Shown here in pieces: positions 11,405 through 20,649 of a stretch of DNA of 64,000 nt. Numbering within the stretch: the stretch's first letter is position 1; the number at the start of each line of letters is the position of its first letter. Under the pieces are notes generated by a model. It saw only the letters and a program-made list of their open reading frames with translations, did not search any database and was not told where the DNA came from. A program made the position numbers and the translations under genes. The stretch lies in contig JBOFFC010000116.1 in the NCBI GenBank assembly GCA_051648405.1, positions 1 through 64,000 on the forward strand, in the 5' to 3' direction. The DNA comes from JBOFFC01 sp051648405. Lineage in GTDB: Bacteria > Planctomycetota > Planctomycetia > Pirellulales > Lacipirellulaceae.

Positions 11405-14266
11405 GTGCCGAAGAGCCTTGCCTCGAAAGGCCAGTCCGCGGTTGTGCAATCGGGCGATGCTGACAGCACGCCGTCGCGGTCGATCGCCTGGCACACGCTG
11501 CCGGTGGCGGAGGTGTTCGAGCGCCAGCAGAGCGACGCCGCCCGCGGCCTGACGACGTCCGAGGCGTCGCGGAGACTCGGGGTTTACGGACCCAACACCT
11601 TGGGTCAAGCACAGCAGCGCTCGACGCTGGCGATCTTTGGTTCTCAGTTTCGTAGCCTCATCGTGGCGTTGTTGGTCGGGGCGACCGTGATCGCTTTCGT
11701 GACGGGCGAGCACGTTGAGGGGTTCGCGATCCTGGTTGTGATCGCCCTCAACGCCGCGATCGGGTTCTTTACCGAATGGAAGGCAGAGCGGGCGCTCTCC
11801 GCTCTGCAGAAGCAGTCGGTGCGTGTAGCCCACGTGATTCGGGACGGCTCGGAGATCGAGGTCCGCGCCGCCGAGGTAGTCCCAGGAGACCTGCTTGTTC
11901 TCGCCGCCGGAGCCCGCGTGCCCGCCGATGGTCGGATCGTCGAGAGTGCTCAGCTGCAGATCGAGGAGGCGGCGCTGACGGGTGAGGCGATCGCGGTGAC
12001 CAAGACGTCCGAGCGGCTTCTGGAAGAGGAAGCGGCGCTCGGAGATCGTCTCAACATGGCGTTCCTGGGAACGACGATCGCGGCCGGGCGTGGCCGGTTG
12101 CTGGTCACGGCCACCGGATCGCAATCCGAGGTGGGCAAGATTGGAGTCCTGATCGACGCGGCGATCACTCGCGCCACGCCACTAGAACGGAAGCTAGCCG
12201 AGCTCGGCCGTGTGCTGGTCGTGGGTGTGTTGGTGCTGTGCGCTGTGATCGTCCTGGCGGGGTGGCTTCGCGGCGCAACCGACTTTTGGCGCATGCTGGA
12301 GATCGGCCTCTCTCTGGCGATCGCCGCGGTCCCCGAGGGGCTCCCCGCTGTGACCACCATGACGCTGGCGCTCGGGATGCAACGCATGGCTCGGATGCGC
12401 GCGCTCGTTCGCCGACTCCCGGCTGTCGAGACCCTGGGCTCGGTCACCGTCATCTGCACCGACAAAACCGGGACGCTCACCAAGAACGAGATGACGGTCT
12501 GCGTGTACGCACTGGACCACCGCCGCGTCACGGTGAGCGGCGCGGGGTACGAGCCGATCGGCAATTTCCACGACGGTGAAGCGGATGTTGAACCTGCACC
12601 TGACCAACACCTCACGCTGGCCTTGCGGATTGGCGTGCTGTGCAACGACGCCAAAGTCGAACGCGCCGGCGGACAAGAAACCGTGCTGGGTGACCCCACC
12701 GAAGCGGCGTTGGTCGTTGTGGCCGAGAAAGCTGGGCTGGACCTCGCCGCCCTGGCCGCCGAGTTTCCACGCCTCGCCGAAGCGCCGTTCGACAGCACCA
12801 ACAAGCGCATGGTCACCGTGCATCGCGCGCCTCAAGGACCGGCGGTCGCGTTCATCAAGGGAGCGCCGGGGACCTTGCTCGCGGCCAGCAGCGCGCAGGT
12901 CACGGCCGGAGGAGTGACACCGCTAACACCCGAGGCCCGGCGACACTGGGAAGAAACGAACCAGGAGTTGGCGGGCTCTGCGCTCCGCGTCCTCGGACTG
13001 GGATACCGTGAGTTGCCGGACGGCTACAGCGACGCCGACTTCGCCCACGAGTTGGTCTTCGTGGGGCTTGTGGGCATGAGCGACCCGCTCCGTGAAGAAG
13101 CCAAGGCGGCCATCGCGACCTGTCGCGAGGCCGGGATTCGGACCGTCATGATTACCGGCGACCAGCAGGCGACGGCCGCGGAGATCGCGCGTCAATTGGG
13201 GATCGACGTCGATCCCGATGGGCGTCCCCTACGCACCGTCCACGGGCGCGAACTAACGGACTTGGACCAAGGGGGCTGGGGGCGCGCCGTGGCCGACGCT
13301 GCCGTGTTCGCGCGCGTGTCACCCGAGCACAAGCTGCAGATCGTCGAGGCGCTGCAGCATCAGGGACACGTTGTCGCCATGACGGGCGACGGGGTGAACG
13401 ACGCCCCGGCCTTGAAGAAGGCGGATATCGGCATCGCAATGGGGATCAAGGGGACCGAGGTCGCCAAGGAGAACGCCGACATGGTGATCACCGACGACAA
13501 CTTCGCCAGCATCGTCGGCGCGGTCGAGCAGGGGCGGATCATCTACGGGAACATCCTCCGATTCCTCCATTACTTGCTCTCGTGCAACTTGTCAGAAATC
13601 CTGACGGTGTTCATCGCTCTCATAATCGGGTGGCCGCTGCCGCTCGTGGCCCTGCAGATCCTATGGCTCAACCTGATCACGGACATCTTCCCGGCGTTCG
13701 CCCTGGCGCTCGAGCCCTCCAGCCCCGGTGTCATGAAGCGTTCGCCACTCGATCCGCGCCGGCCACTACTCACGCGCGGTTTCATCGCGATGATCGTTTG
13801 GCAAGGGCTGCTGATCGCGGGAGTCTCGCTCCTCGCCTTCGGCGTCGGAATGCATTGGCACGGGGACGAGGGCGAGGGTTTACGCCGGGCGTCCACGATG
13901 GCCTTCATGACGCTGGCGTTGGCTCAGGTCTTCCACGCGTTCGACGCGAGGTCCCAAAAGACCTCGATGTTCACCGGCCGCCTGTTCACAAACCGATGGC
14001 TCTGGGGTGCGGTGCTGATCTGCCTGATCCTCCAGGCAGTTGCGGTCTACTTGCCGCTGTTGCAGAGGGTGCTCCGCACCGTCCCGCCGACACCAATCGA
14101 TTGGGGAGTCATCGTGGGTTGTTCGCTGCTCCCCGTGGCCTTGGTCGAGTTGGTCAAAGGGCAGGGCCGTTCGCGCCAGGTCCATTCGGGCCAGCGCCAT
14201 TCGGGAACGGGCCGGCCGGCGCAGCCGCCAGCGGTGCGGCACAACAGCGCGGACGTGACGAACTGA
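11405..14266 (+). CDS. cation-translocating P-type ATPase, SERCA-like Ca2+ pump
   Basis: A 953-residue inner-membrane P-type ATPase, which couples ATP hydrolysis to export of a cation, here most likely Ca2+. An N-terminal cation ATPase domain precedes helices M1-M2. The actuator loop has TGEA at 192-195, where most relatives have TGES. M4 carries AAVPEGLPA, the P domain carries the phosphorylated Asp353 in DKTGTLT, and the hinge has Asp662 in GDGVNDAP. M5 (CNLSEI) and M6 (NLITDIFPAF) keep the Asn, Glu, Asn, Thr and Asp that form the two Ca2+ sites of SERCA. About ten membrane helices are expected, and the C-terminal tail is basic. The GTG start at 11405 has AGGAG upstream. It is transcribed alone towards cstA. 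Confidence 0.92.
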   Translation: MPKSLASKGQSAVVQSGDADSTPSRSIAWHTLPVAEVFERQQSDAARGLTTSEASRRLGVYGPNTLGQAQQRSTLAIFGSQFRSLIVALLVGATVIAFVTGEHVEGFAILVVIALNAAIGFFTEWKAERALSALQKQSVRVAHVIRDGSEIEVRAAEVVPGDLLVLAAGARVPADGRIVESAQLQIEEAALTGEAIAVTKTSERLLEEEAALGDRLNMAFLGTTIAAGRGRLLVTATGSQSEVGKIGVLIDAAITRATPLERKLAELGRVLVVGVLVLCAVIVLAGWLRGATDFWRMLEIGLSLAIAAVPEGLPAVTTMTLALGMQRMARMRALVRRLPAVETLGSVTVICTDKTGTLTKNEMTVCVYALDHRRVTVSGAGYEPIGNFHDGEADVEPAPDQHLTLALRIGVLCNDAKVERAGGQETVLGDPTEAALVVVAEKAGLDLAALAAEFPRLAEAPFDSTNKRMVTVHRAPQGPAVAFIKGAPGTLLAASSAQVTAGGVTPLTPEARRHWEETNQELAGSALRVLGLGYRELPDGYSDADFAHELVFVGLVGMSDPLREEAKAAIATCREAGIRTVMITGDQQATAAEIARQLGIDVDPDGRPLRTVHGRELTDLDQGGWGRAVADAAVFARVSPEHKLQIVEALQHQGHVVAMTGDGVNDAPALKKADIGIAMGIKGTEVAKENADMVITDDNFASIVGAVEQGRIIYGNILRFLHYLLSCNLSEILTVFIALIIGWPLPLVALQILWLNLITDIFPAFALALEPSSPGVMKRSPLDPRRPLLTRGFIAMIVWQGLLIAGVSLLAFGVGMHWHGDEGEGLRRASTMAFMTLALAQVFHAFDARSQKTSMFTGRLFTNRWLWGAVLICLILQAVAVYLPLLQRVLRTVPPTPIDWGVIVGCSLLPVALVELVKGQGRSRQVHSGQRHSGTGRPAQPPAVRHNSADVTN

Positions 14267-14278
14267 CCAGACGCTAGG

Positions 14279-14362
14279 AGGCGAGCCCTCGACGTAAGTC
14301 GGGGGAGTGAACCCGCAGTCGGTCGTGGCGCCACTCCCCCGACTCACGTCGGGGGCTCGCCT
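14279..14362. repeat. 31 bp inverted repeat between convergent genes
   Basis: Arms at 14279-14309 and 14332-14362 match at nearly every position and are separated by 22 bases. The core of the arm is CGACGTAAGTCGGGGGAGTG. The hairpin sits between the stop of the P-type ATPase and the stop of cstA, which are convergent. It could act as a bidirectional transcript end, although it lacks a T-run. It also resembles a dispersed planctomycete repeat. Confidence 0.75.
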
Positions 14363-14424
14363 CAAGCGCTGCGGTCGGGTCGGCGCGTTCTTCCCGTCGA
14401 TCGCTCCCGATCCCGTGAATCACG

Positions 14425-16161
14425 TCAAGCTTTCAGGGCCGCGCCGAGCGGCTTCGCCCCGCGGCCGTCGTCGTCCTTCGTCAGCGCGATCACCGTCTCG
14501 ACGATCATCATCGCGGCGAGCACCAGCAGCACGAGGCCGATCCACGGCACCGGGTCGCTCGGGGCCTGCCAGGCGCCGTCGCTCGTGCGGAACTTGGGCA
14601 TCGTCAGGTCCACCAGCGCCCAGACGCTCATCGTGTACATGAACAGCGTGGGGATCCCCGTGACGACCCACACCCACCCCTCGCGCCGCGTGCGCCATTG
14701 CCAGACGGTGACCCCAAGCAGCGTGAGCGCGGCCAGCAACTGGTTGCTCGCCCCGAACAAGTCCCAGAAGACGCGCCACACGGGGACCTGCGCGTCGGAC
14801 GGGTGGCGCAGCAGGAAGAACAGCGGCGCCCCGGCGGTGATCGCCGTCCCAAAGACGCGGCCCGCCGTGGTCCGCCAACCGGTCAGCTCCTGGAAGATGT
14901 ACCGCCCAAGCCGCGTGCAGACGTCGAGCGTGTCGTAGACGAACGTCGTGAACGCCATCAGCGCGAAGGCGACGCCGAACGTCGTCGGGACCCCCAGAAC
15001 CTGGAGGAACCGGCTGATCCCCTGCGCGTAAACCTGGTTCGGCGCCCCTTGGAGCTGCTTGGCCCCTTCGGCGAACATCATCACGCAGGCCAGCGAGACG
15101 ATCGCCACCATCGCTTCGAGCAGCATCGAGCCGTACGCCACCGGGCGGGCGTCGCGCTCGGTGCGGAGCTGCTTGCTGGTGGTCCCCGAAGCGACCAGCC
15201 CGTGGAACCCCGAGCAGGCGCCGCAAGCGATGGTGATGAACAGCATCGGGAAGAGGGCCGAGGTCGAGCCGTCAGCGCGGGCGACTTCCCAGCCGCGGAA
15301 GGCGGGGTACTCGATCGTCGCCCCGCCGAACGCCAGGCCCACCGCGCCGGCGAACAGGGCCGCGTAGAGGAACCAGCCACCGAGCTGGCCGCGCGGTTGC
15401 AGCAGCAGCCACACGGGCGCGATCCCCGCCACCAAGCAGTAGGCGAGCAGCAGCACGTCCCACGCCTTGCGGCCGTCGGCATCGCCGAGGCCCAGCCACG
15501 CGGCAAGGTCCAGCGGCGTCGAGGGCCCCAGCGCGATCGCCCCGGCGACCAGCGGCAGGAACAGGGCGAGCGCCACCCCCTGCGGCACGCGGCCGTAACG
15601 CACGACGAGCCCCATCAGCAGCGTGAGGACGAGGTACATCATCGACGACGCGGCGATCGCCCCTCCGCCGACCCCCCCCATCTCGGCCGTGGGGGGCCCG
15701 ACGAACGACGCGGCGGTCACGTCGGTGAAGGCGACGATGATGTAGACCAACGCGATCCAGATGAAGCCCAGGAACAACAGGTAACTGCGACGCGTCATGT
15801 GCTGCCGGATCACCTCGGCGACCGACTCGGCCCGGTGCCGCATCGACGAGACGAGGGCCGCGTAGTCGTGGACCCCGCCGACGACGATCGCCCCGACGAG
15901 GATCCAGACGAGCGCCGGCAGCCAACCGAAGGCGAGCCCCGCGAGGATCGGCCCGACGATCGGCCCGGCGGCGGCAATCGCCGAGAAGTGCTGGCTCATC
16001 AGCGGCCCGCGGCCGATCGGCTCGAAGTCGATCCCGTCGCGCAGTTCCACGGCCGGCGTCGGCCGGTTGGCGTCGATGCGAAACAACCGGTCGAGCAGCC
16101 GCCCGTAGACGAAGTAAGCGACCGCGAGCGTCGCGGCAGACGCGAGGACGAGCAGGAGCAT
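14425..16161 (-). CDS. cstA: carbon starvation protein CstA family transporter
   Basis: A 578-residue polytopic membrane protein with about 15-16 predicted helices. CstA-family proteins import peptides or pyruvate and are induced on carbon limitation. Recognised segments are the N-terminal YGRLLDRLFRID, FEPIGRGPLMSQHFSAIAAAGP, GGVHDYAALVSSMRH, the central TIACGACSGFHGLVASGTTSKQL, and WDLFGASNQLLAALTLL near the C-terminus, all typical of the family. Length agrees with the shorter (YjiY/CstA-like) members. The start ATG at 16161 leads straight into the first helix. Transcribed alone, convergent with the ATPase. The exact substrate cannot be told from sequence. Confidence 0.95.
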   Translation of the reverse strand: MLLLVLASAATLAVAYFVYGRLLDRLFRIDANRPTPAVELRDGIDFEPIGRGPLMSQHFSAIAAAGPIVGPILAGLAFGWLPALVWILVGAIVVGGVHDYAALVSSMRHRAESVAEVIRQHMTRRSYLLFLGFIWIALVYIIVAFTDVTAASFVGPPTAEMGGVGGGAIAASSMMYLVLTLLMGLVVRYGRVPQGVALALFLPLVAGAIALGPSTPLDLAAWLGLGDADGRKAWDVLLLAYCLVAGIAPVWLLLQPRGQLGGWFLYAALFAGAVGLAFGGATIEYPAFRGWEVARADGSTSALFPMLFITIACGACSGFHGLVASGTTSKQLRTERDARPVAYGSMLLEAMVAIVSLACVMMFAEGAKQLQGAPNQVYAQGISRFLQVLGVPTTFGVAFALMAFTTFVYDTLDVCTRLGRYIFQELTGWRTTAGRVFGTAITAGAPLFFLLRHPSDAQVPVWRVFWDLFGASNQLLAALTLLGVTVWQWRTRREGWVWVVTGIPTLFMYTMSVWALVDLTMPKFRTSDGAWQAPSDPVPWIGLVLLVLAAMMIVETVIALTKDDDGRGAKPLGAALKA

Positions 16162-16280
16162 TGCAAGGCCGCGGGGGGACGGCGCGGGAGAGAAGGCGAC
16201 TCGGGCAGTCGCGCATCGTACACCGAACGGGCCGACCGTTCCTCCCCCTCCGGGCCCGGGCTACGATATCGCACGGGTCG

Positions 16281-16320
16281 GCCCTTGTAGCTCAAGGGCC
16301 GCGCCCTGGTAGCTCAGGGG
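16281..16320 (+). repeat. two decayed partial copies of the tRNA 5' end
   Basis: Directly upstream of the tRNA-Arg gene are two shorter stretches that repeat its first 18-20 bases: 16281-16300 and 16301-16320. Each contains the acceptor strand, the TAGCTCA box and the following G-run. Neither has an anticodon arm, so they are fragments and not functional genes. They form a short tandem array with the true gene and suggest repeated slippage or past insertion at the tRNA 5' end. Confidence 0.65.
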
Positions 16321-16392
16321 CCCTCGTAGCTCAGGGGATAGAGCAGCGGTTTCCTAAACCGCTTGTCGCAGGTTCGAATCCTGCCGGGGGCA
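16320..16392 (+). tRNA. tRNA-Arg (anticodon CCT)
   Basis: The 73 bases fold as a cloverleaf. The acceptor stem pairs GCCCTCG with CGGGGGC (one G-T pair). The D arm is GCTC/GAGC, and the anticodon stem GCGGT/ACCGC closes the loop TTCCTAA with CCT as the anticodon. The T arm is GCAGG-TTCGAAT-CCTGC. The discriminator base is A and no CCA is encoded. Anticodon CCT reads AGG arginine codons. Confidence 0.95.
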
Positions 16393-16401
16393 GTTTTGGG
16401 G

Positions 16402-17190
16402 TCAGCGAGGTCGGGCGGCGCGCACCGACCGCCCCCTTTCGAGCGCGCCGCACATCGCGAGCCCCAGGACGACCAGCCCTGCTCCCGCCGGCTCGGGGAC
16501 CAGTTCTGCGAAGTAGTAACCCACACCGTCTCCGTTGCCGGTGTTAGGTACGTTGCCGGAGATGATGATCTGCTTCGTGCCAACCGGGATGTTGTCCCAA
16601 AACGCCGCGTCGGAGTGGGTCCCGCCGGCGTTGATCAACGGGCCGATCGTGAAGTTGCCGGTGGCCGTGTCGAGCTCCAGTCGGTTGGCCCCCGCTACTT
16701 GGGTCTGGTTGTCTTGATTCCCGATCAGGTTGAACGTGGTCGGGGGCTGCAGGTTGTCGCCCGCGTCGAGCAGTTGCATCCGATAGACGGGGGTCGAGAC
16801 CTCGTTGGTCATGTTCCAGACGCCGAACACCGTGCTCGACGACAGGTTGTACCCTGTCAGGTCAAACGTCACCGTCGCCGTCCTATTGCGATTGACTTGC
16901 GTCACCTGCCCCTGCACCTGACCGGTGCCGGGGAACAGCGTGGTGAACTGCGAGGGAAAGATCGCCGTGTTCACGTTGTTCGACGCGCCGGCCCCCCCTG
17001 GCGAGAAGACCTGCGAGACGTTGATGACCCCGTTGCCGAGGGCGCTCGTGAACTGACTCGTCGATGCGCCGGTGCTGGCGACGTCGAGGAACCGGTAAGT
17101 CGCCGCGTGCGAAAAGTTGGCCGTTACGAAGCAAGAGCCCAGGGCCAAGGCGACGAATGCACGGCAGCGCGCTGAGAGTTGCTTGTCCAC
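16402..17190 (-). CDS. PEP-CTERM sorting domain protein
   Basis: A 262-residue exported protein of unknown function. Residues 1-30 form a signal peptide (VALALGSCFVTANFSHAA). The body is rich in Thr, Asn and Ser with a beta-strand pattern, as expected for an extracellular or exopolysaccharide-associated protein. The C-terminus has the sorting signal: VPEPAGAG, then a hydrophobic stretch, then Arg-rich residues. PEP-CTERM tails are recognised by an exosortase, which processes the protein at the envelope. No catalytic motif is visible. Transcribed alone on the minus strand, downstream of the PhyH gene. The 254-base gap upstream holds nothing I can identify. Confidence 0.85.
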   Translation of the reverse strand: MDKQLSARCRAFVALALGSCFVTANFSHAATYRFLDVASTGASTSQFTSALGNGVINVSQVFSPGGAGASNNVNTAIFPSQFTTLFPGTGQVQGQVTQVNRNRTATVTFDLTGYNLSSSTVFGVWNMTNEVSTPVYRMQLLDAGDNLQPPTTFNLIGNQDNQTQVAGANRLELDTATGNFTIGPLINAGGTHSDAAFWDNIPVGTKQIIISGNVPNTGNGDGVGYYFAELVPEPAGAGLVVLGLAMCGALERGRSVRAARPR

Positions 17191-17444
17191 GAGAACCCAC
17201 CGCGTCAGGGAAGGGGACAGAAGCCGGTCCGTTGTTTATCCGACTGCGGCAGCGAAGAGCAATGAAATTCGAGCGGCTTTTCGCAGATTGATCCGGGGTT
17301 TGGTCCCTCGGCGGGCGTGGGGCAGCGGGAACCCGACGGCGACGTAGGCGGTATCGTGCGGGAATCCACTGGGATTCCGATGCCAATTCGGACCGCGGGC
17401 GCGGACTTTCGGGGGAGCTCGTCGGACGGAGTGGGCGTAGCGCC

Positions 17445-18296
17445 TTATCGGCGCGAGAGCAGCGGGTAGAACCGCCCCCCCATCGCTTCGCCGCACGGGA
17501 CCGTGTCGGTCCCCACGAGCATCGGCTCGTCCTGGTCGCTGCGGGTGCCGTCGGCGAAGACGTTGAGCACCACGGCGCGTCTCGGTCGCGGGCTGCGGTT
17601 CGCGTAGCTGCCGTGCAGCGTCAGCGGGTGGTGGAAGCTCGCCTCGCCGGCGCGCACCTCGCAAGCAACGGGCAGGAACTCGGCGAGCTGCTCGGGGGAC
17701 ATCACGCCGCGGATCGCCTCCATGTCGCCGGCGAGCTCCGGCCGTGCCAGCAGCGGCCAGCGGTGCGAGCCCGGCACGTAGTGGACGCAGCCGTTCTCGG
17801 TGGTCGAGTCGTCCAGGCCAATCCAGCAGGTGAGGTGCCGCATCGGCACGGTGCGCGTCCAGTAGCTGTAGTCCTGGTGCCAGGCGACAACTCCGCCGTG
17901 GCCGGCCGGCTTGCAGAAGAGTTGGTCGTGCCAGAACCGCACGGGGCCGCCGAGCAGTTGCTCGCATGCCCGCACGAACGGGGCGTGCCACAGGATGTCG
18001 TGCAGCGCCGGACGCAGCCGCCACGCGCCGAGGGCGTGGAATAGCGTCGTGCCGGCGGTGGACGACTCGTTGCCGTGGTACTCGTACCACAGCTCGGCGC
18101 CGTCGTGGCCGGGGGACATGACGTCGGTGAGCTCCGCGCGCAGCGCTTCGAGCTGCGCGTCGTCGATCAGCCGCACGGGGGCGACGAAGCCGTTCTGCGC
18201 GAACGCGCTGAGCTGTTCGACAGAGAGCGTGTCGCCCGACTGCGTGGCGAACAACGAACCGACGGGGCCGTGTTCGGCGGAGAGGTCGCGGGGCAT
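17445..18296 (-). CDS. phytanoyl-CoA dioxygenase (PhyH) family protein
   Basis: A 283-residue cytoplasmic non-haem iron and 2-oxoglutarate dependent oxygenase. The double-stranded beta-helix fold is shown by the iron triad: His140 and Asp142 in WHQDYSYW, and His228 in LTLHGS. An Arg near 237-240 (SPRPRR) would bind the 2-oxoglutarate carboxylate. Other conserved parts are WIGLDDSTTENGCVHYVPGSH, the usual loop before the distal ligand. Members hydroxylate varied substrates (lipids, small metabolites, antibiotics precursors), and none can be assigned here. Start is the ATG at 18296. It follows the TPR gene on the minus strand, with an intergenic gap of 133 bases. Confidence 0.9.
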   Translation of the reverse strand: MPRDLSAEHGPVGSLFATQSGDTLSVEQLSAFAQNGFVAPVRLIDDAQLEALRAELTDVMSPGHDGAELWYEYHGNESSTAGTTLFHALGAWRLRPALHDILWHAPFVRACEQLLGGPVRFWHDQLFCKPAGHGGVVAWHQDYSYWTRTVPMRHLTCWIGLDDSTTENGCVHYVPGSHRWPLLARPELAGDMEAIRGVMSPEQLAEFLPVACEVRAGEASFHHPLTLHGSYANRSPRPRRAVVLNVFADGTRSDQDEPMLVGTDTVPCGEAMGGRFYPLLSRR

Positions 18297-18429
18297 GGCG
18301 GAGGAGAGGATAGAGGTTAGAGAAGAAGAGGGAATCGACTCCCGCTGTCCCTGTCACCTCCCATCCATTTTCTATCATCTTCCCTCTATCATCTACCCTC
18401 TGCCGCGTCAGCGGCCCCTCAGCGGCCCC

Positions 18430-19614
18430 TCAGCGGCCGATCACCGGCGGCAGGAGCCGCGGGAACGACGGGGCGGCGGGTTCGGCGTCCAGCGGTTGGT
18501 CGGCCATGGGGCCGATCGGCGTGGTCTCCGATTCGTCCACCGCGTAGGGGGCGACGCCCGGCGCGGCCGTGGCCGGCAGGCTGGCGACTCGCAGCGGATC
18601 GGTCCCCTCCGCCGGTTCGATCCGCGCGAGCGCTTCGCGGGCCGGCTGCAACGACGGGTCGAGGGCGATCGCCTCGCGGAACCGTCCGGCCGCCTCGTCG
18701 GCCTTGCCCGAGCGGGCCAGCAGCAAACCGAGGTTGAAGCTCGCGACGGCCGGCTCGTAAGCGGTGGCTAGCTGCTGGTGCGCCTCGTCCGACTTGCCCA
18801 GCTCGACCAGGATCGTCGCCAGGTTATTGCGGTACAGGGCCTTGTCGGGCCGCATCACGATCGCCTGCCGCAGGGTCGCGGCGGCGGGCTCGAGCCGCCC
18901 TTGGCGGGCGAGGCAAAGGGCCAGGTCGTTGACCGCGGCGGCGCTCGACGGGTCGGCGCCGATCGACGCGCGGTAGTTTCTCTCGGCGTCGGCCAGGGCG
19001 CCGGCCCTGTCATCGACGTGGGCGAGCTCACGCAAGACGGCCGCGTTGTGCGGATCGAGCGCCAGGTGCTGCTGGAGCACCCCCCGAGCGGCTACGACGT
19101 CGCCACGCCCCTCGGCTTCGGCGGCCGCGGCGATGGTCGCCTCGACGCCCTGCAGCGCCGCCATCGGCGGGGCCGCGGCGAGCGGCGAGCGGCCGATCGT
19201 CGCGGCGAAGTTCTCGGGCGTCACCGAGCCCGCGGGATGCGCGACGGGGCGCCGCGGCAGAGCGGGGAGCGCCGGGGGCATCGCCGGCATCGGAGTGGTG
19301 GAAGCGGTCGCCCGCCAGGGGCCGAGCGGCGCCTGGCCGAGCCGTGACGTGCCCGGCGCCGGGGCGCCCATCGGCACAGCGGGCTGGGCTGCGAAGCCGG
19401 CGCCGAACGCGCTCGACGCCATTGGCGCCGCGGGCTCGGGAGAGCCCTTGAACCACCGCGTCGCCCAGCCGAACGGGCTGTCGCTCGACGGTTGCTGCGC
19501 GGTGGGTGGCGCGTCCTTCTTCGGTGCGCACTGCATCATCGAGACGGGCGCGGCCGAGGCGACGTCGGTCGCCGCTAAGGCCGAGGCGAGCAGCAGTATA
19601 CGACGGATACGCAC
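18430..19614 (-). CDS. TPR protein of the Tad pilus locus (TadD-like)
   Basis: A 394-residue exported protein. A signal peptide (MRIRRILLLASALAATDVASA) is followed by a low-complexity Pro/Ala-rich linker to about residue 150. Four or five tetratricopeptide repeats follow (about 165-320); recognisable units include ALAEAERNY-type helices and the repeated NDLALCLARQG and NNLATILVELG. A disordered Pro/Glu tail ends the protein. Its place as the last gene of the minus-strand pilus cluster fits TadD, the TPR lipoprotein that helps secretin assembly, but there is no lipobox, so it may be periplasmic rather than lipid-anchored. The stop codon overlaps a short direct repeat (CAGCGGCCCCT, three times). 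Confidence 0.8.
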   Translation of the reverse strand: MRIRRILLLASALAATDVASAAPVSMMQCAPKKDAPPTAQQPSSDSPFGWATRWFKGSPEPAAPMASSAFGAGFAAQPAVPMGAPAPGTSRLGQAPLGPWRATASTTPMPAMPPALPALPRRPVAHPAGSVTPENFAATIGRSPLAAAPPMAALQGVEATIAAAAEAEGRGDVVAARGVLQQHLALDPHNAAVLRELAHVDDRAGALADAERNYRASIGADPSSAAAVNDLALCLARQGRLEPAAATLRQAIVMRPDKALYRNNLATILVELGKSDEAHQQLATAYEPAVASFNLGLLLARSGKADEAAGRFREAIALDPSLQPAREALARIEPAEGTDPLRVASLPATAAPGVAPYAVDESETTPIGPMADQPLDAEPAAPSFPRLLPPVIGR

Positions 19615-19678
19615 GACGTTGTCCCCCCACCGCGTGTGCTCTCGCCGCCCCCCCGGTGGCGAGTCGCTCCTCGTCTCG

Positions 19679-20233
19679 TCACTCGGCCACTTCTGACCCC
19701 TGGAACGCGCTCTCGGGGAGCGCGGGGACCGGCATGTTCTCGCGGAACTGCGTGTTCACGTAATCGACCGTCGGCGCGGGACGCCCCTCGCTGACGATGT
19801 GCGTTTCGCTGATCTCGGGTTGCGACCCGTCGGCAACCACCTGCGCCGCGAAGTTGCGGGCCGTTTCGATGCGGGCCTGCGTCAGGTCCTGCTTGAGCGA
19901 CCGTTCGACGAACACCTGGCGGTGCTCCGGCGGGAGCTGCGTGAGGATCCACTGCATGCGGAGCTTGCCCGAGTCGGTGAGCTGCGTGCAGTCCTCGTTG
20001 AAGTGGTGCGTGCCGAGCAGGTTCTGCCGGCGCCAGCCGTTGCGGACCATCACGTCGAACGGCGCGGCCGCGTTGAGGCGGTCCTGCCCGACGAACTGCT
20101 GCGGCCAGAGGTTGTTCGTGCGACGGACTTCGGAGCAATGGGCCCCGAACGCGTCGAGCCAAAACGCGCCGGCCGAGGCGCCGAACCCCAGGGCCGCCGA
20201 GGCGGTCGCGGCGAAGACGAGCTTCCGTGCCAT
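19679..20233 (-). CDS. small exported protein of the Tad locus
   Basis: A 184-residue protein that I cannot place in a named family. It starts with a signal peptide (MARKLVFAATASAALGFGASAGA) at ATG 20233. The mature part has an amphipathic middle with LRMQWILTQLPPEHRQVFVERS, a pattern that recalls the helix-strand units of OmpA-like peptidoglycan-binding proteins. The link is weak and the usual OmpA signature is absent. Its position between tadC and the TPR gene, on the same strand with a 64-base spacing to the latter, suggests a periplasmic part of the pilus machine. Confidence 0.7.
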   Translation of the reverse strand: MARKLVFAATASAALGFGASAGAFWLDAFGAHCSEVRRTNNLWPQQFVGQDRLNAAAPFDVMVRNGWRRQNLLGTHHFNEDCTQLTDSGKLRMQWILTQLPPEHRQVFVERSLKQDLTQARIETARNFAAQVVADGSQPEISETHIVSEGRPAPTVDYVNTQFRENMPVPALPESAFQGSEVAE

Positions 20234-20479
20234 ATCCAGTTCGCTCCGTCCTTGGAACGCGACGCGACGTCGGGCCCGCGTACGAAACGCGTTCCTGTCT
20301 TCAAGGGTATCGGCCCGCCGTGGACGGACCCTGCGCACGAAGTGGACCGACCGGCAGCGCCCCCCCAGATTGCCCCCGTTCGGGGGTGCTGGCGCCCAGG
20401 GGACGCTCTACGAACCGGGACACGGGGATGACCGGGGGACACTGGGGATCGCCTTTCGGCGCGGCAGGGTGGGCGCGGC

Positions 20480-20635
20480 TAGCAGCCTGTTGAAAAACGC
20501 CGACGCGGCATCTTTCAACGTCGCCAAGCTGACGGCCGAGCCGCTCGCGGCTCGCGAAACCGCGGCGACAGCGCCACGGTTTCGACGTCGCCTCCCTGCG
20601 ACCACGCAGTTCGTTGAAAAATCAACAGGCTGCTA
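20480..20635. repeat. ~155 bp multi-hairpin dispersed repeat, copy 3
   Basis: Third copy, in the opposite orientation to copies 1, 2 and 4. Its ends are perfect inverted repeats (TAGCAGCCTGTTGA and TCAACAGGCTGCTA), so it is the best-preserved copy. It lies in the 416-base gap between the small exported protein and tadC, inside the Tad gene cluster. The rest of the gap holds no gene I can support. Confidence 0.9.
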
Positions 20636-20649
20636 AGCCGCGAGCGTCG

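Noticed and set aside
14698..16290. A 530-codon plus-strand frame opposite cstA
   Set aside because: Arg/Gln/Asp-rich sequence without motifs; mirror of a membrane protein.
16161..16547. A plus-strand frame running through the tRNA gene
   Set aside because: It crosses the tRNA and its upstream copies and has no protein features.
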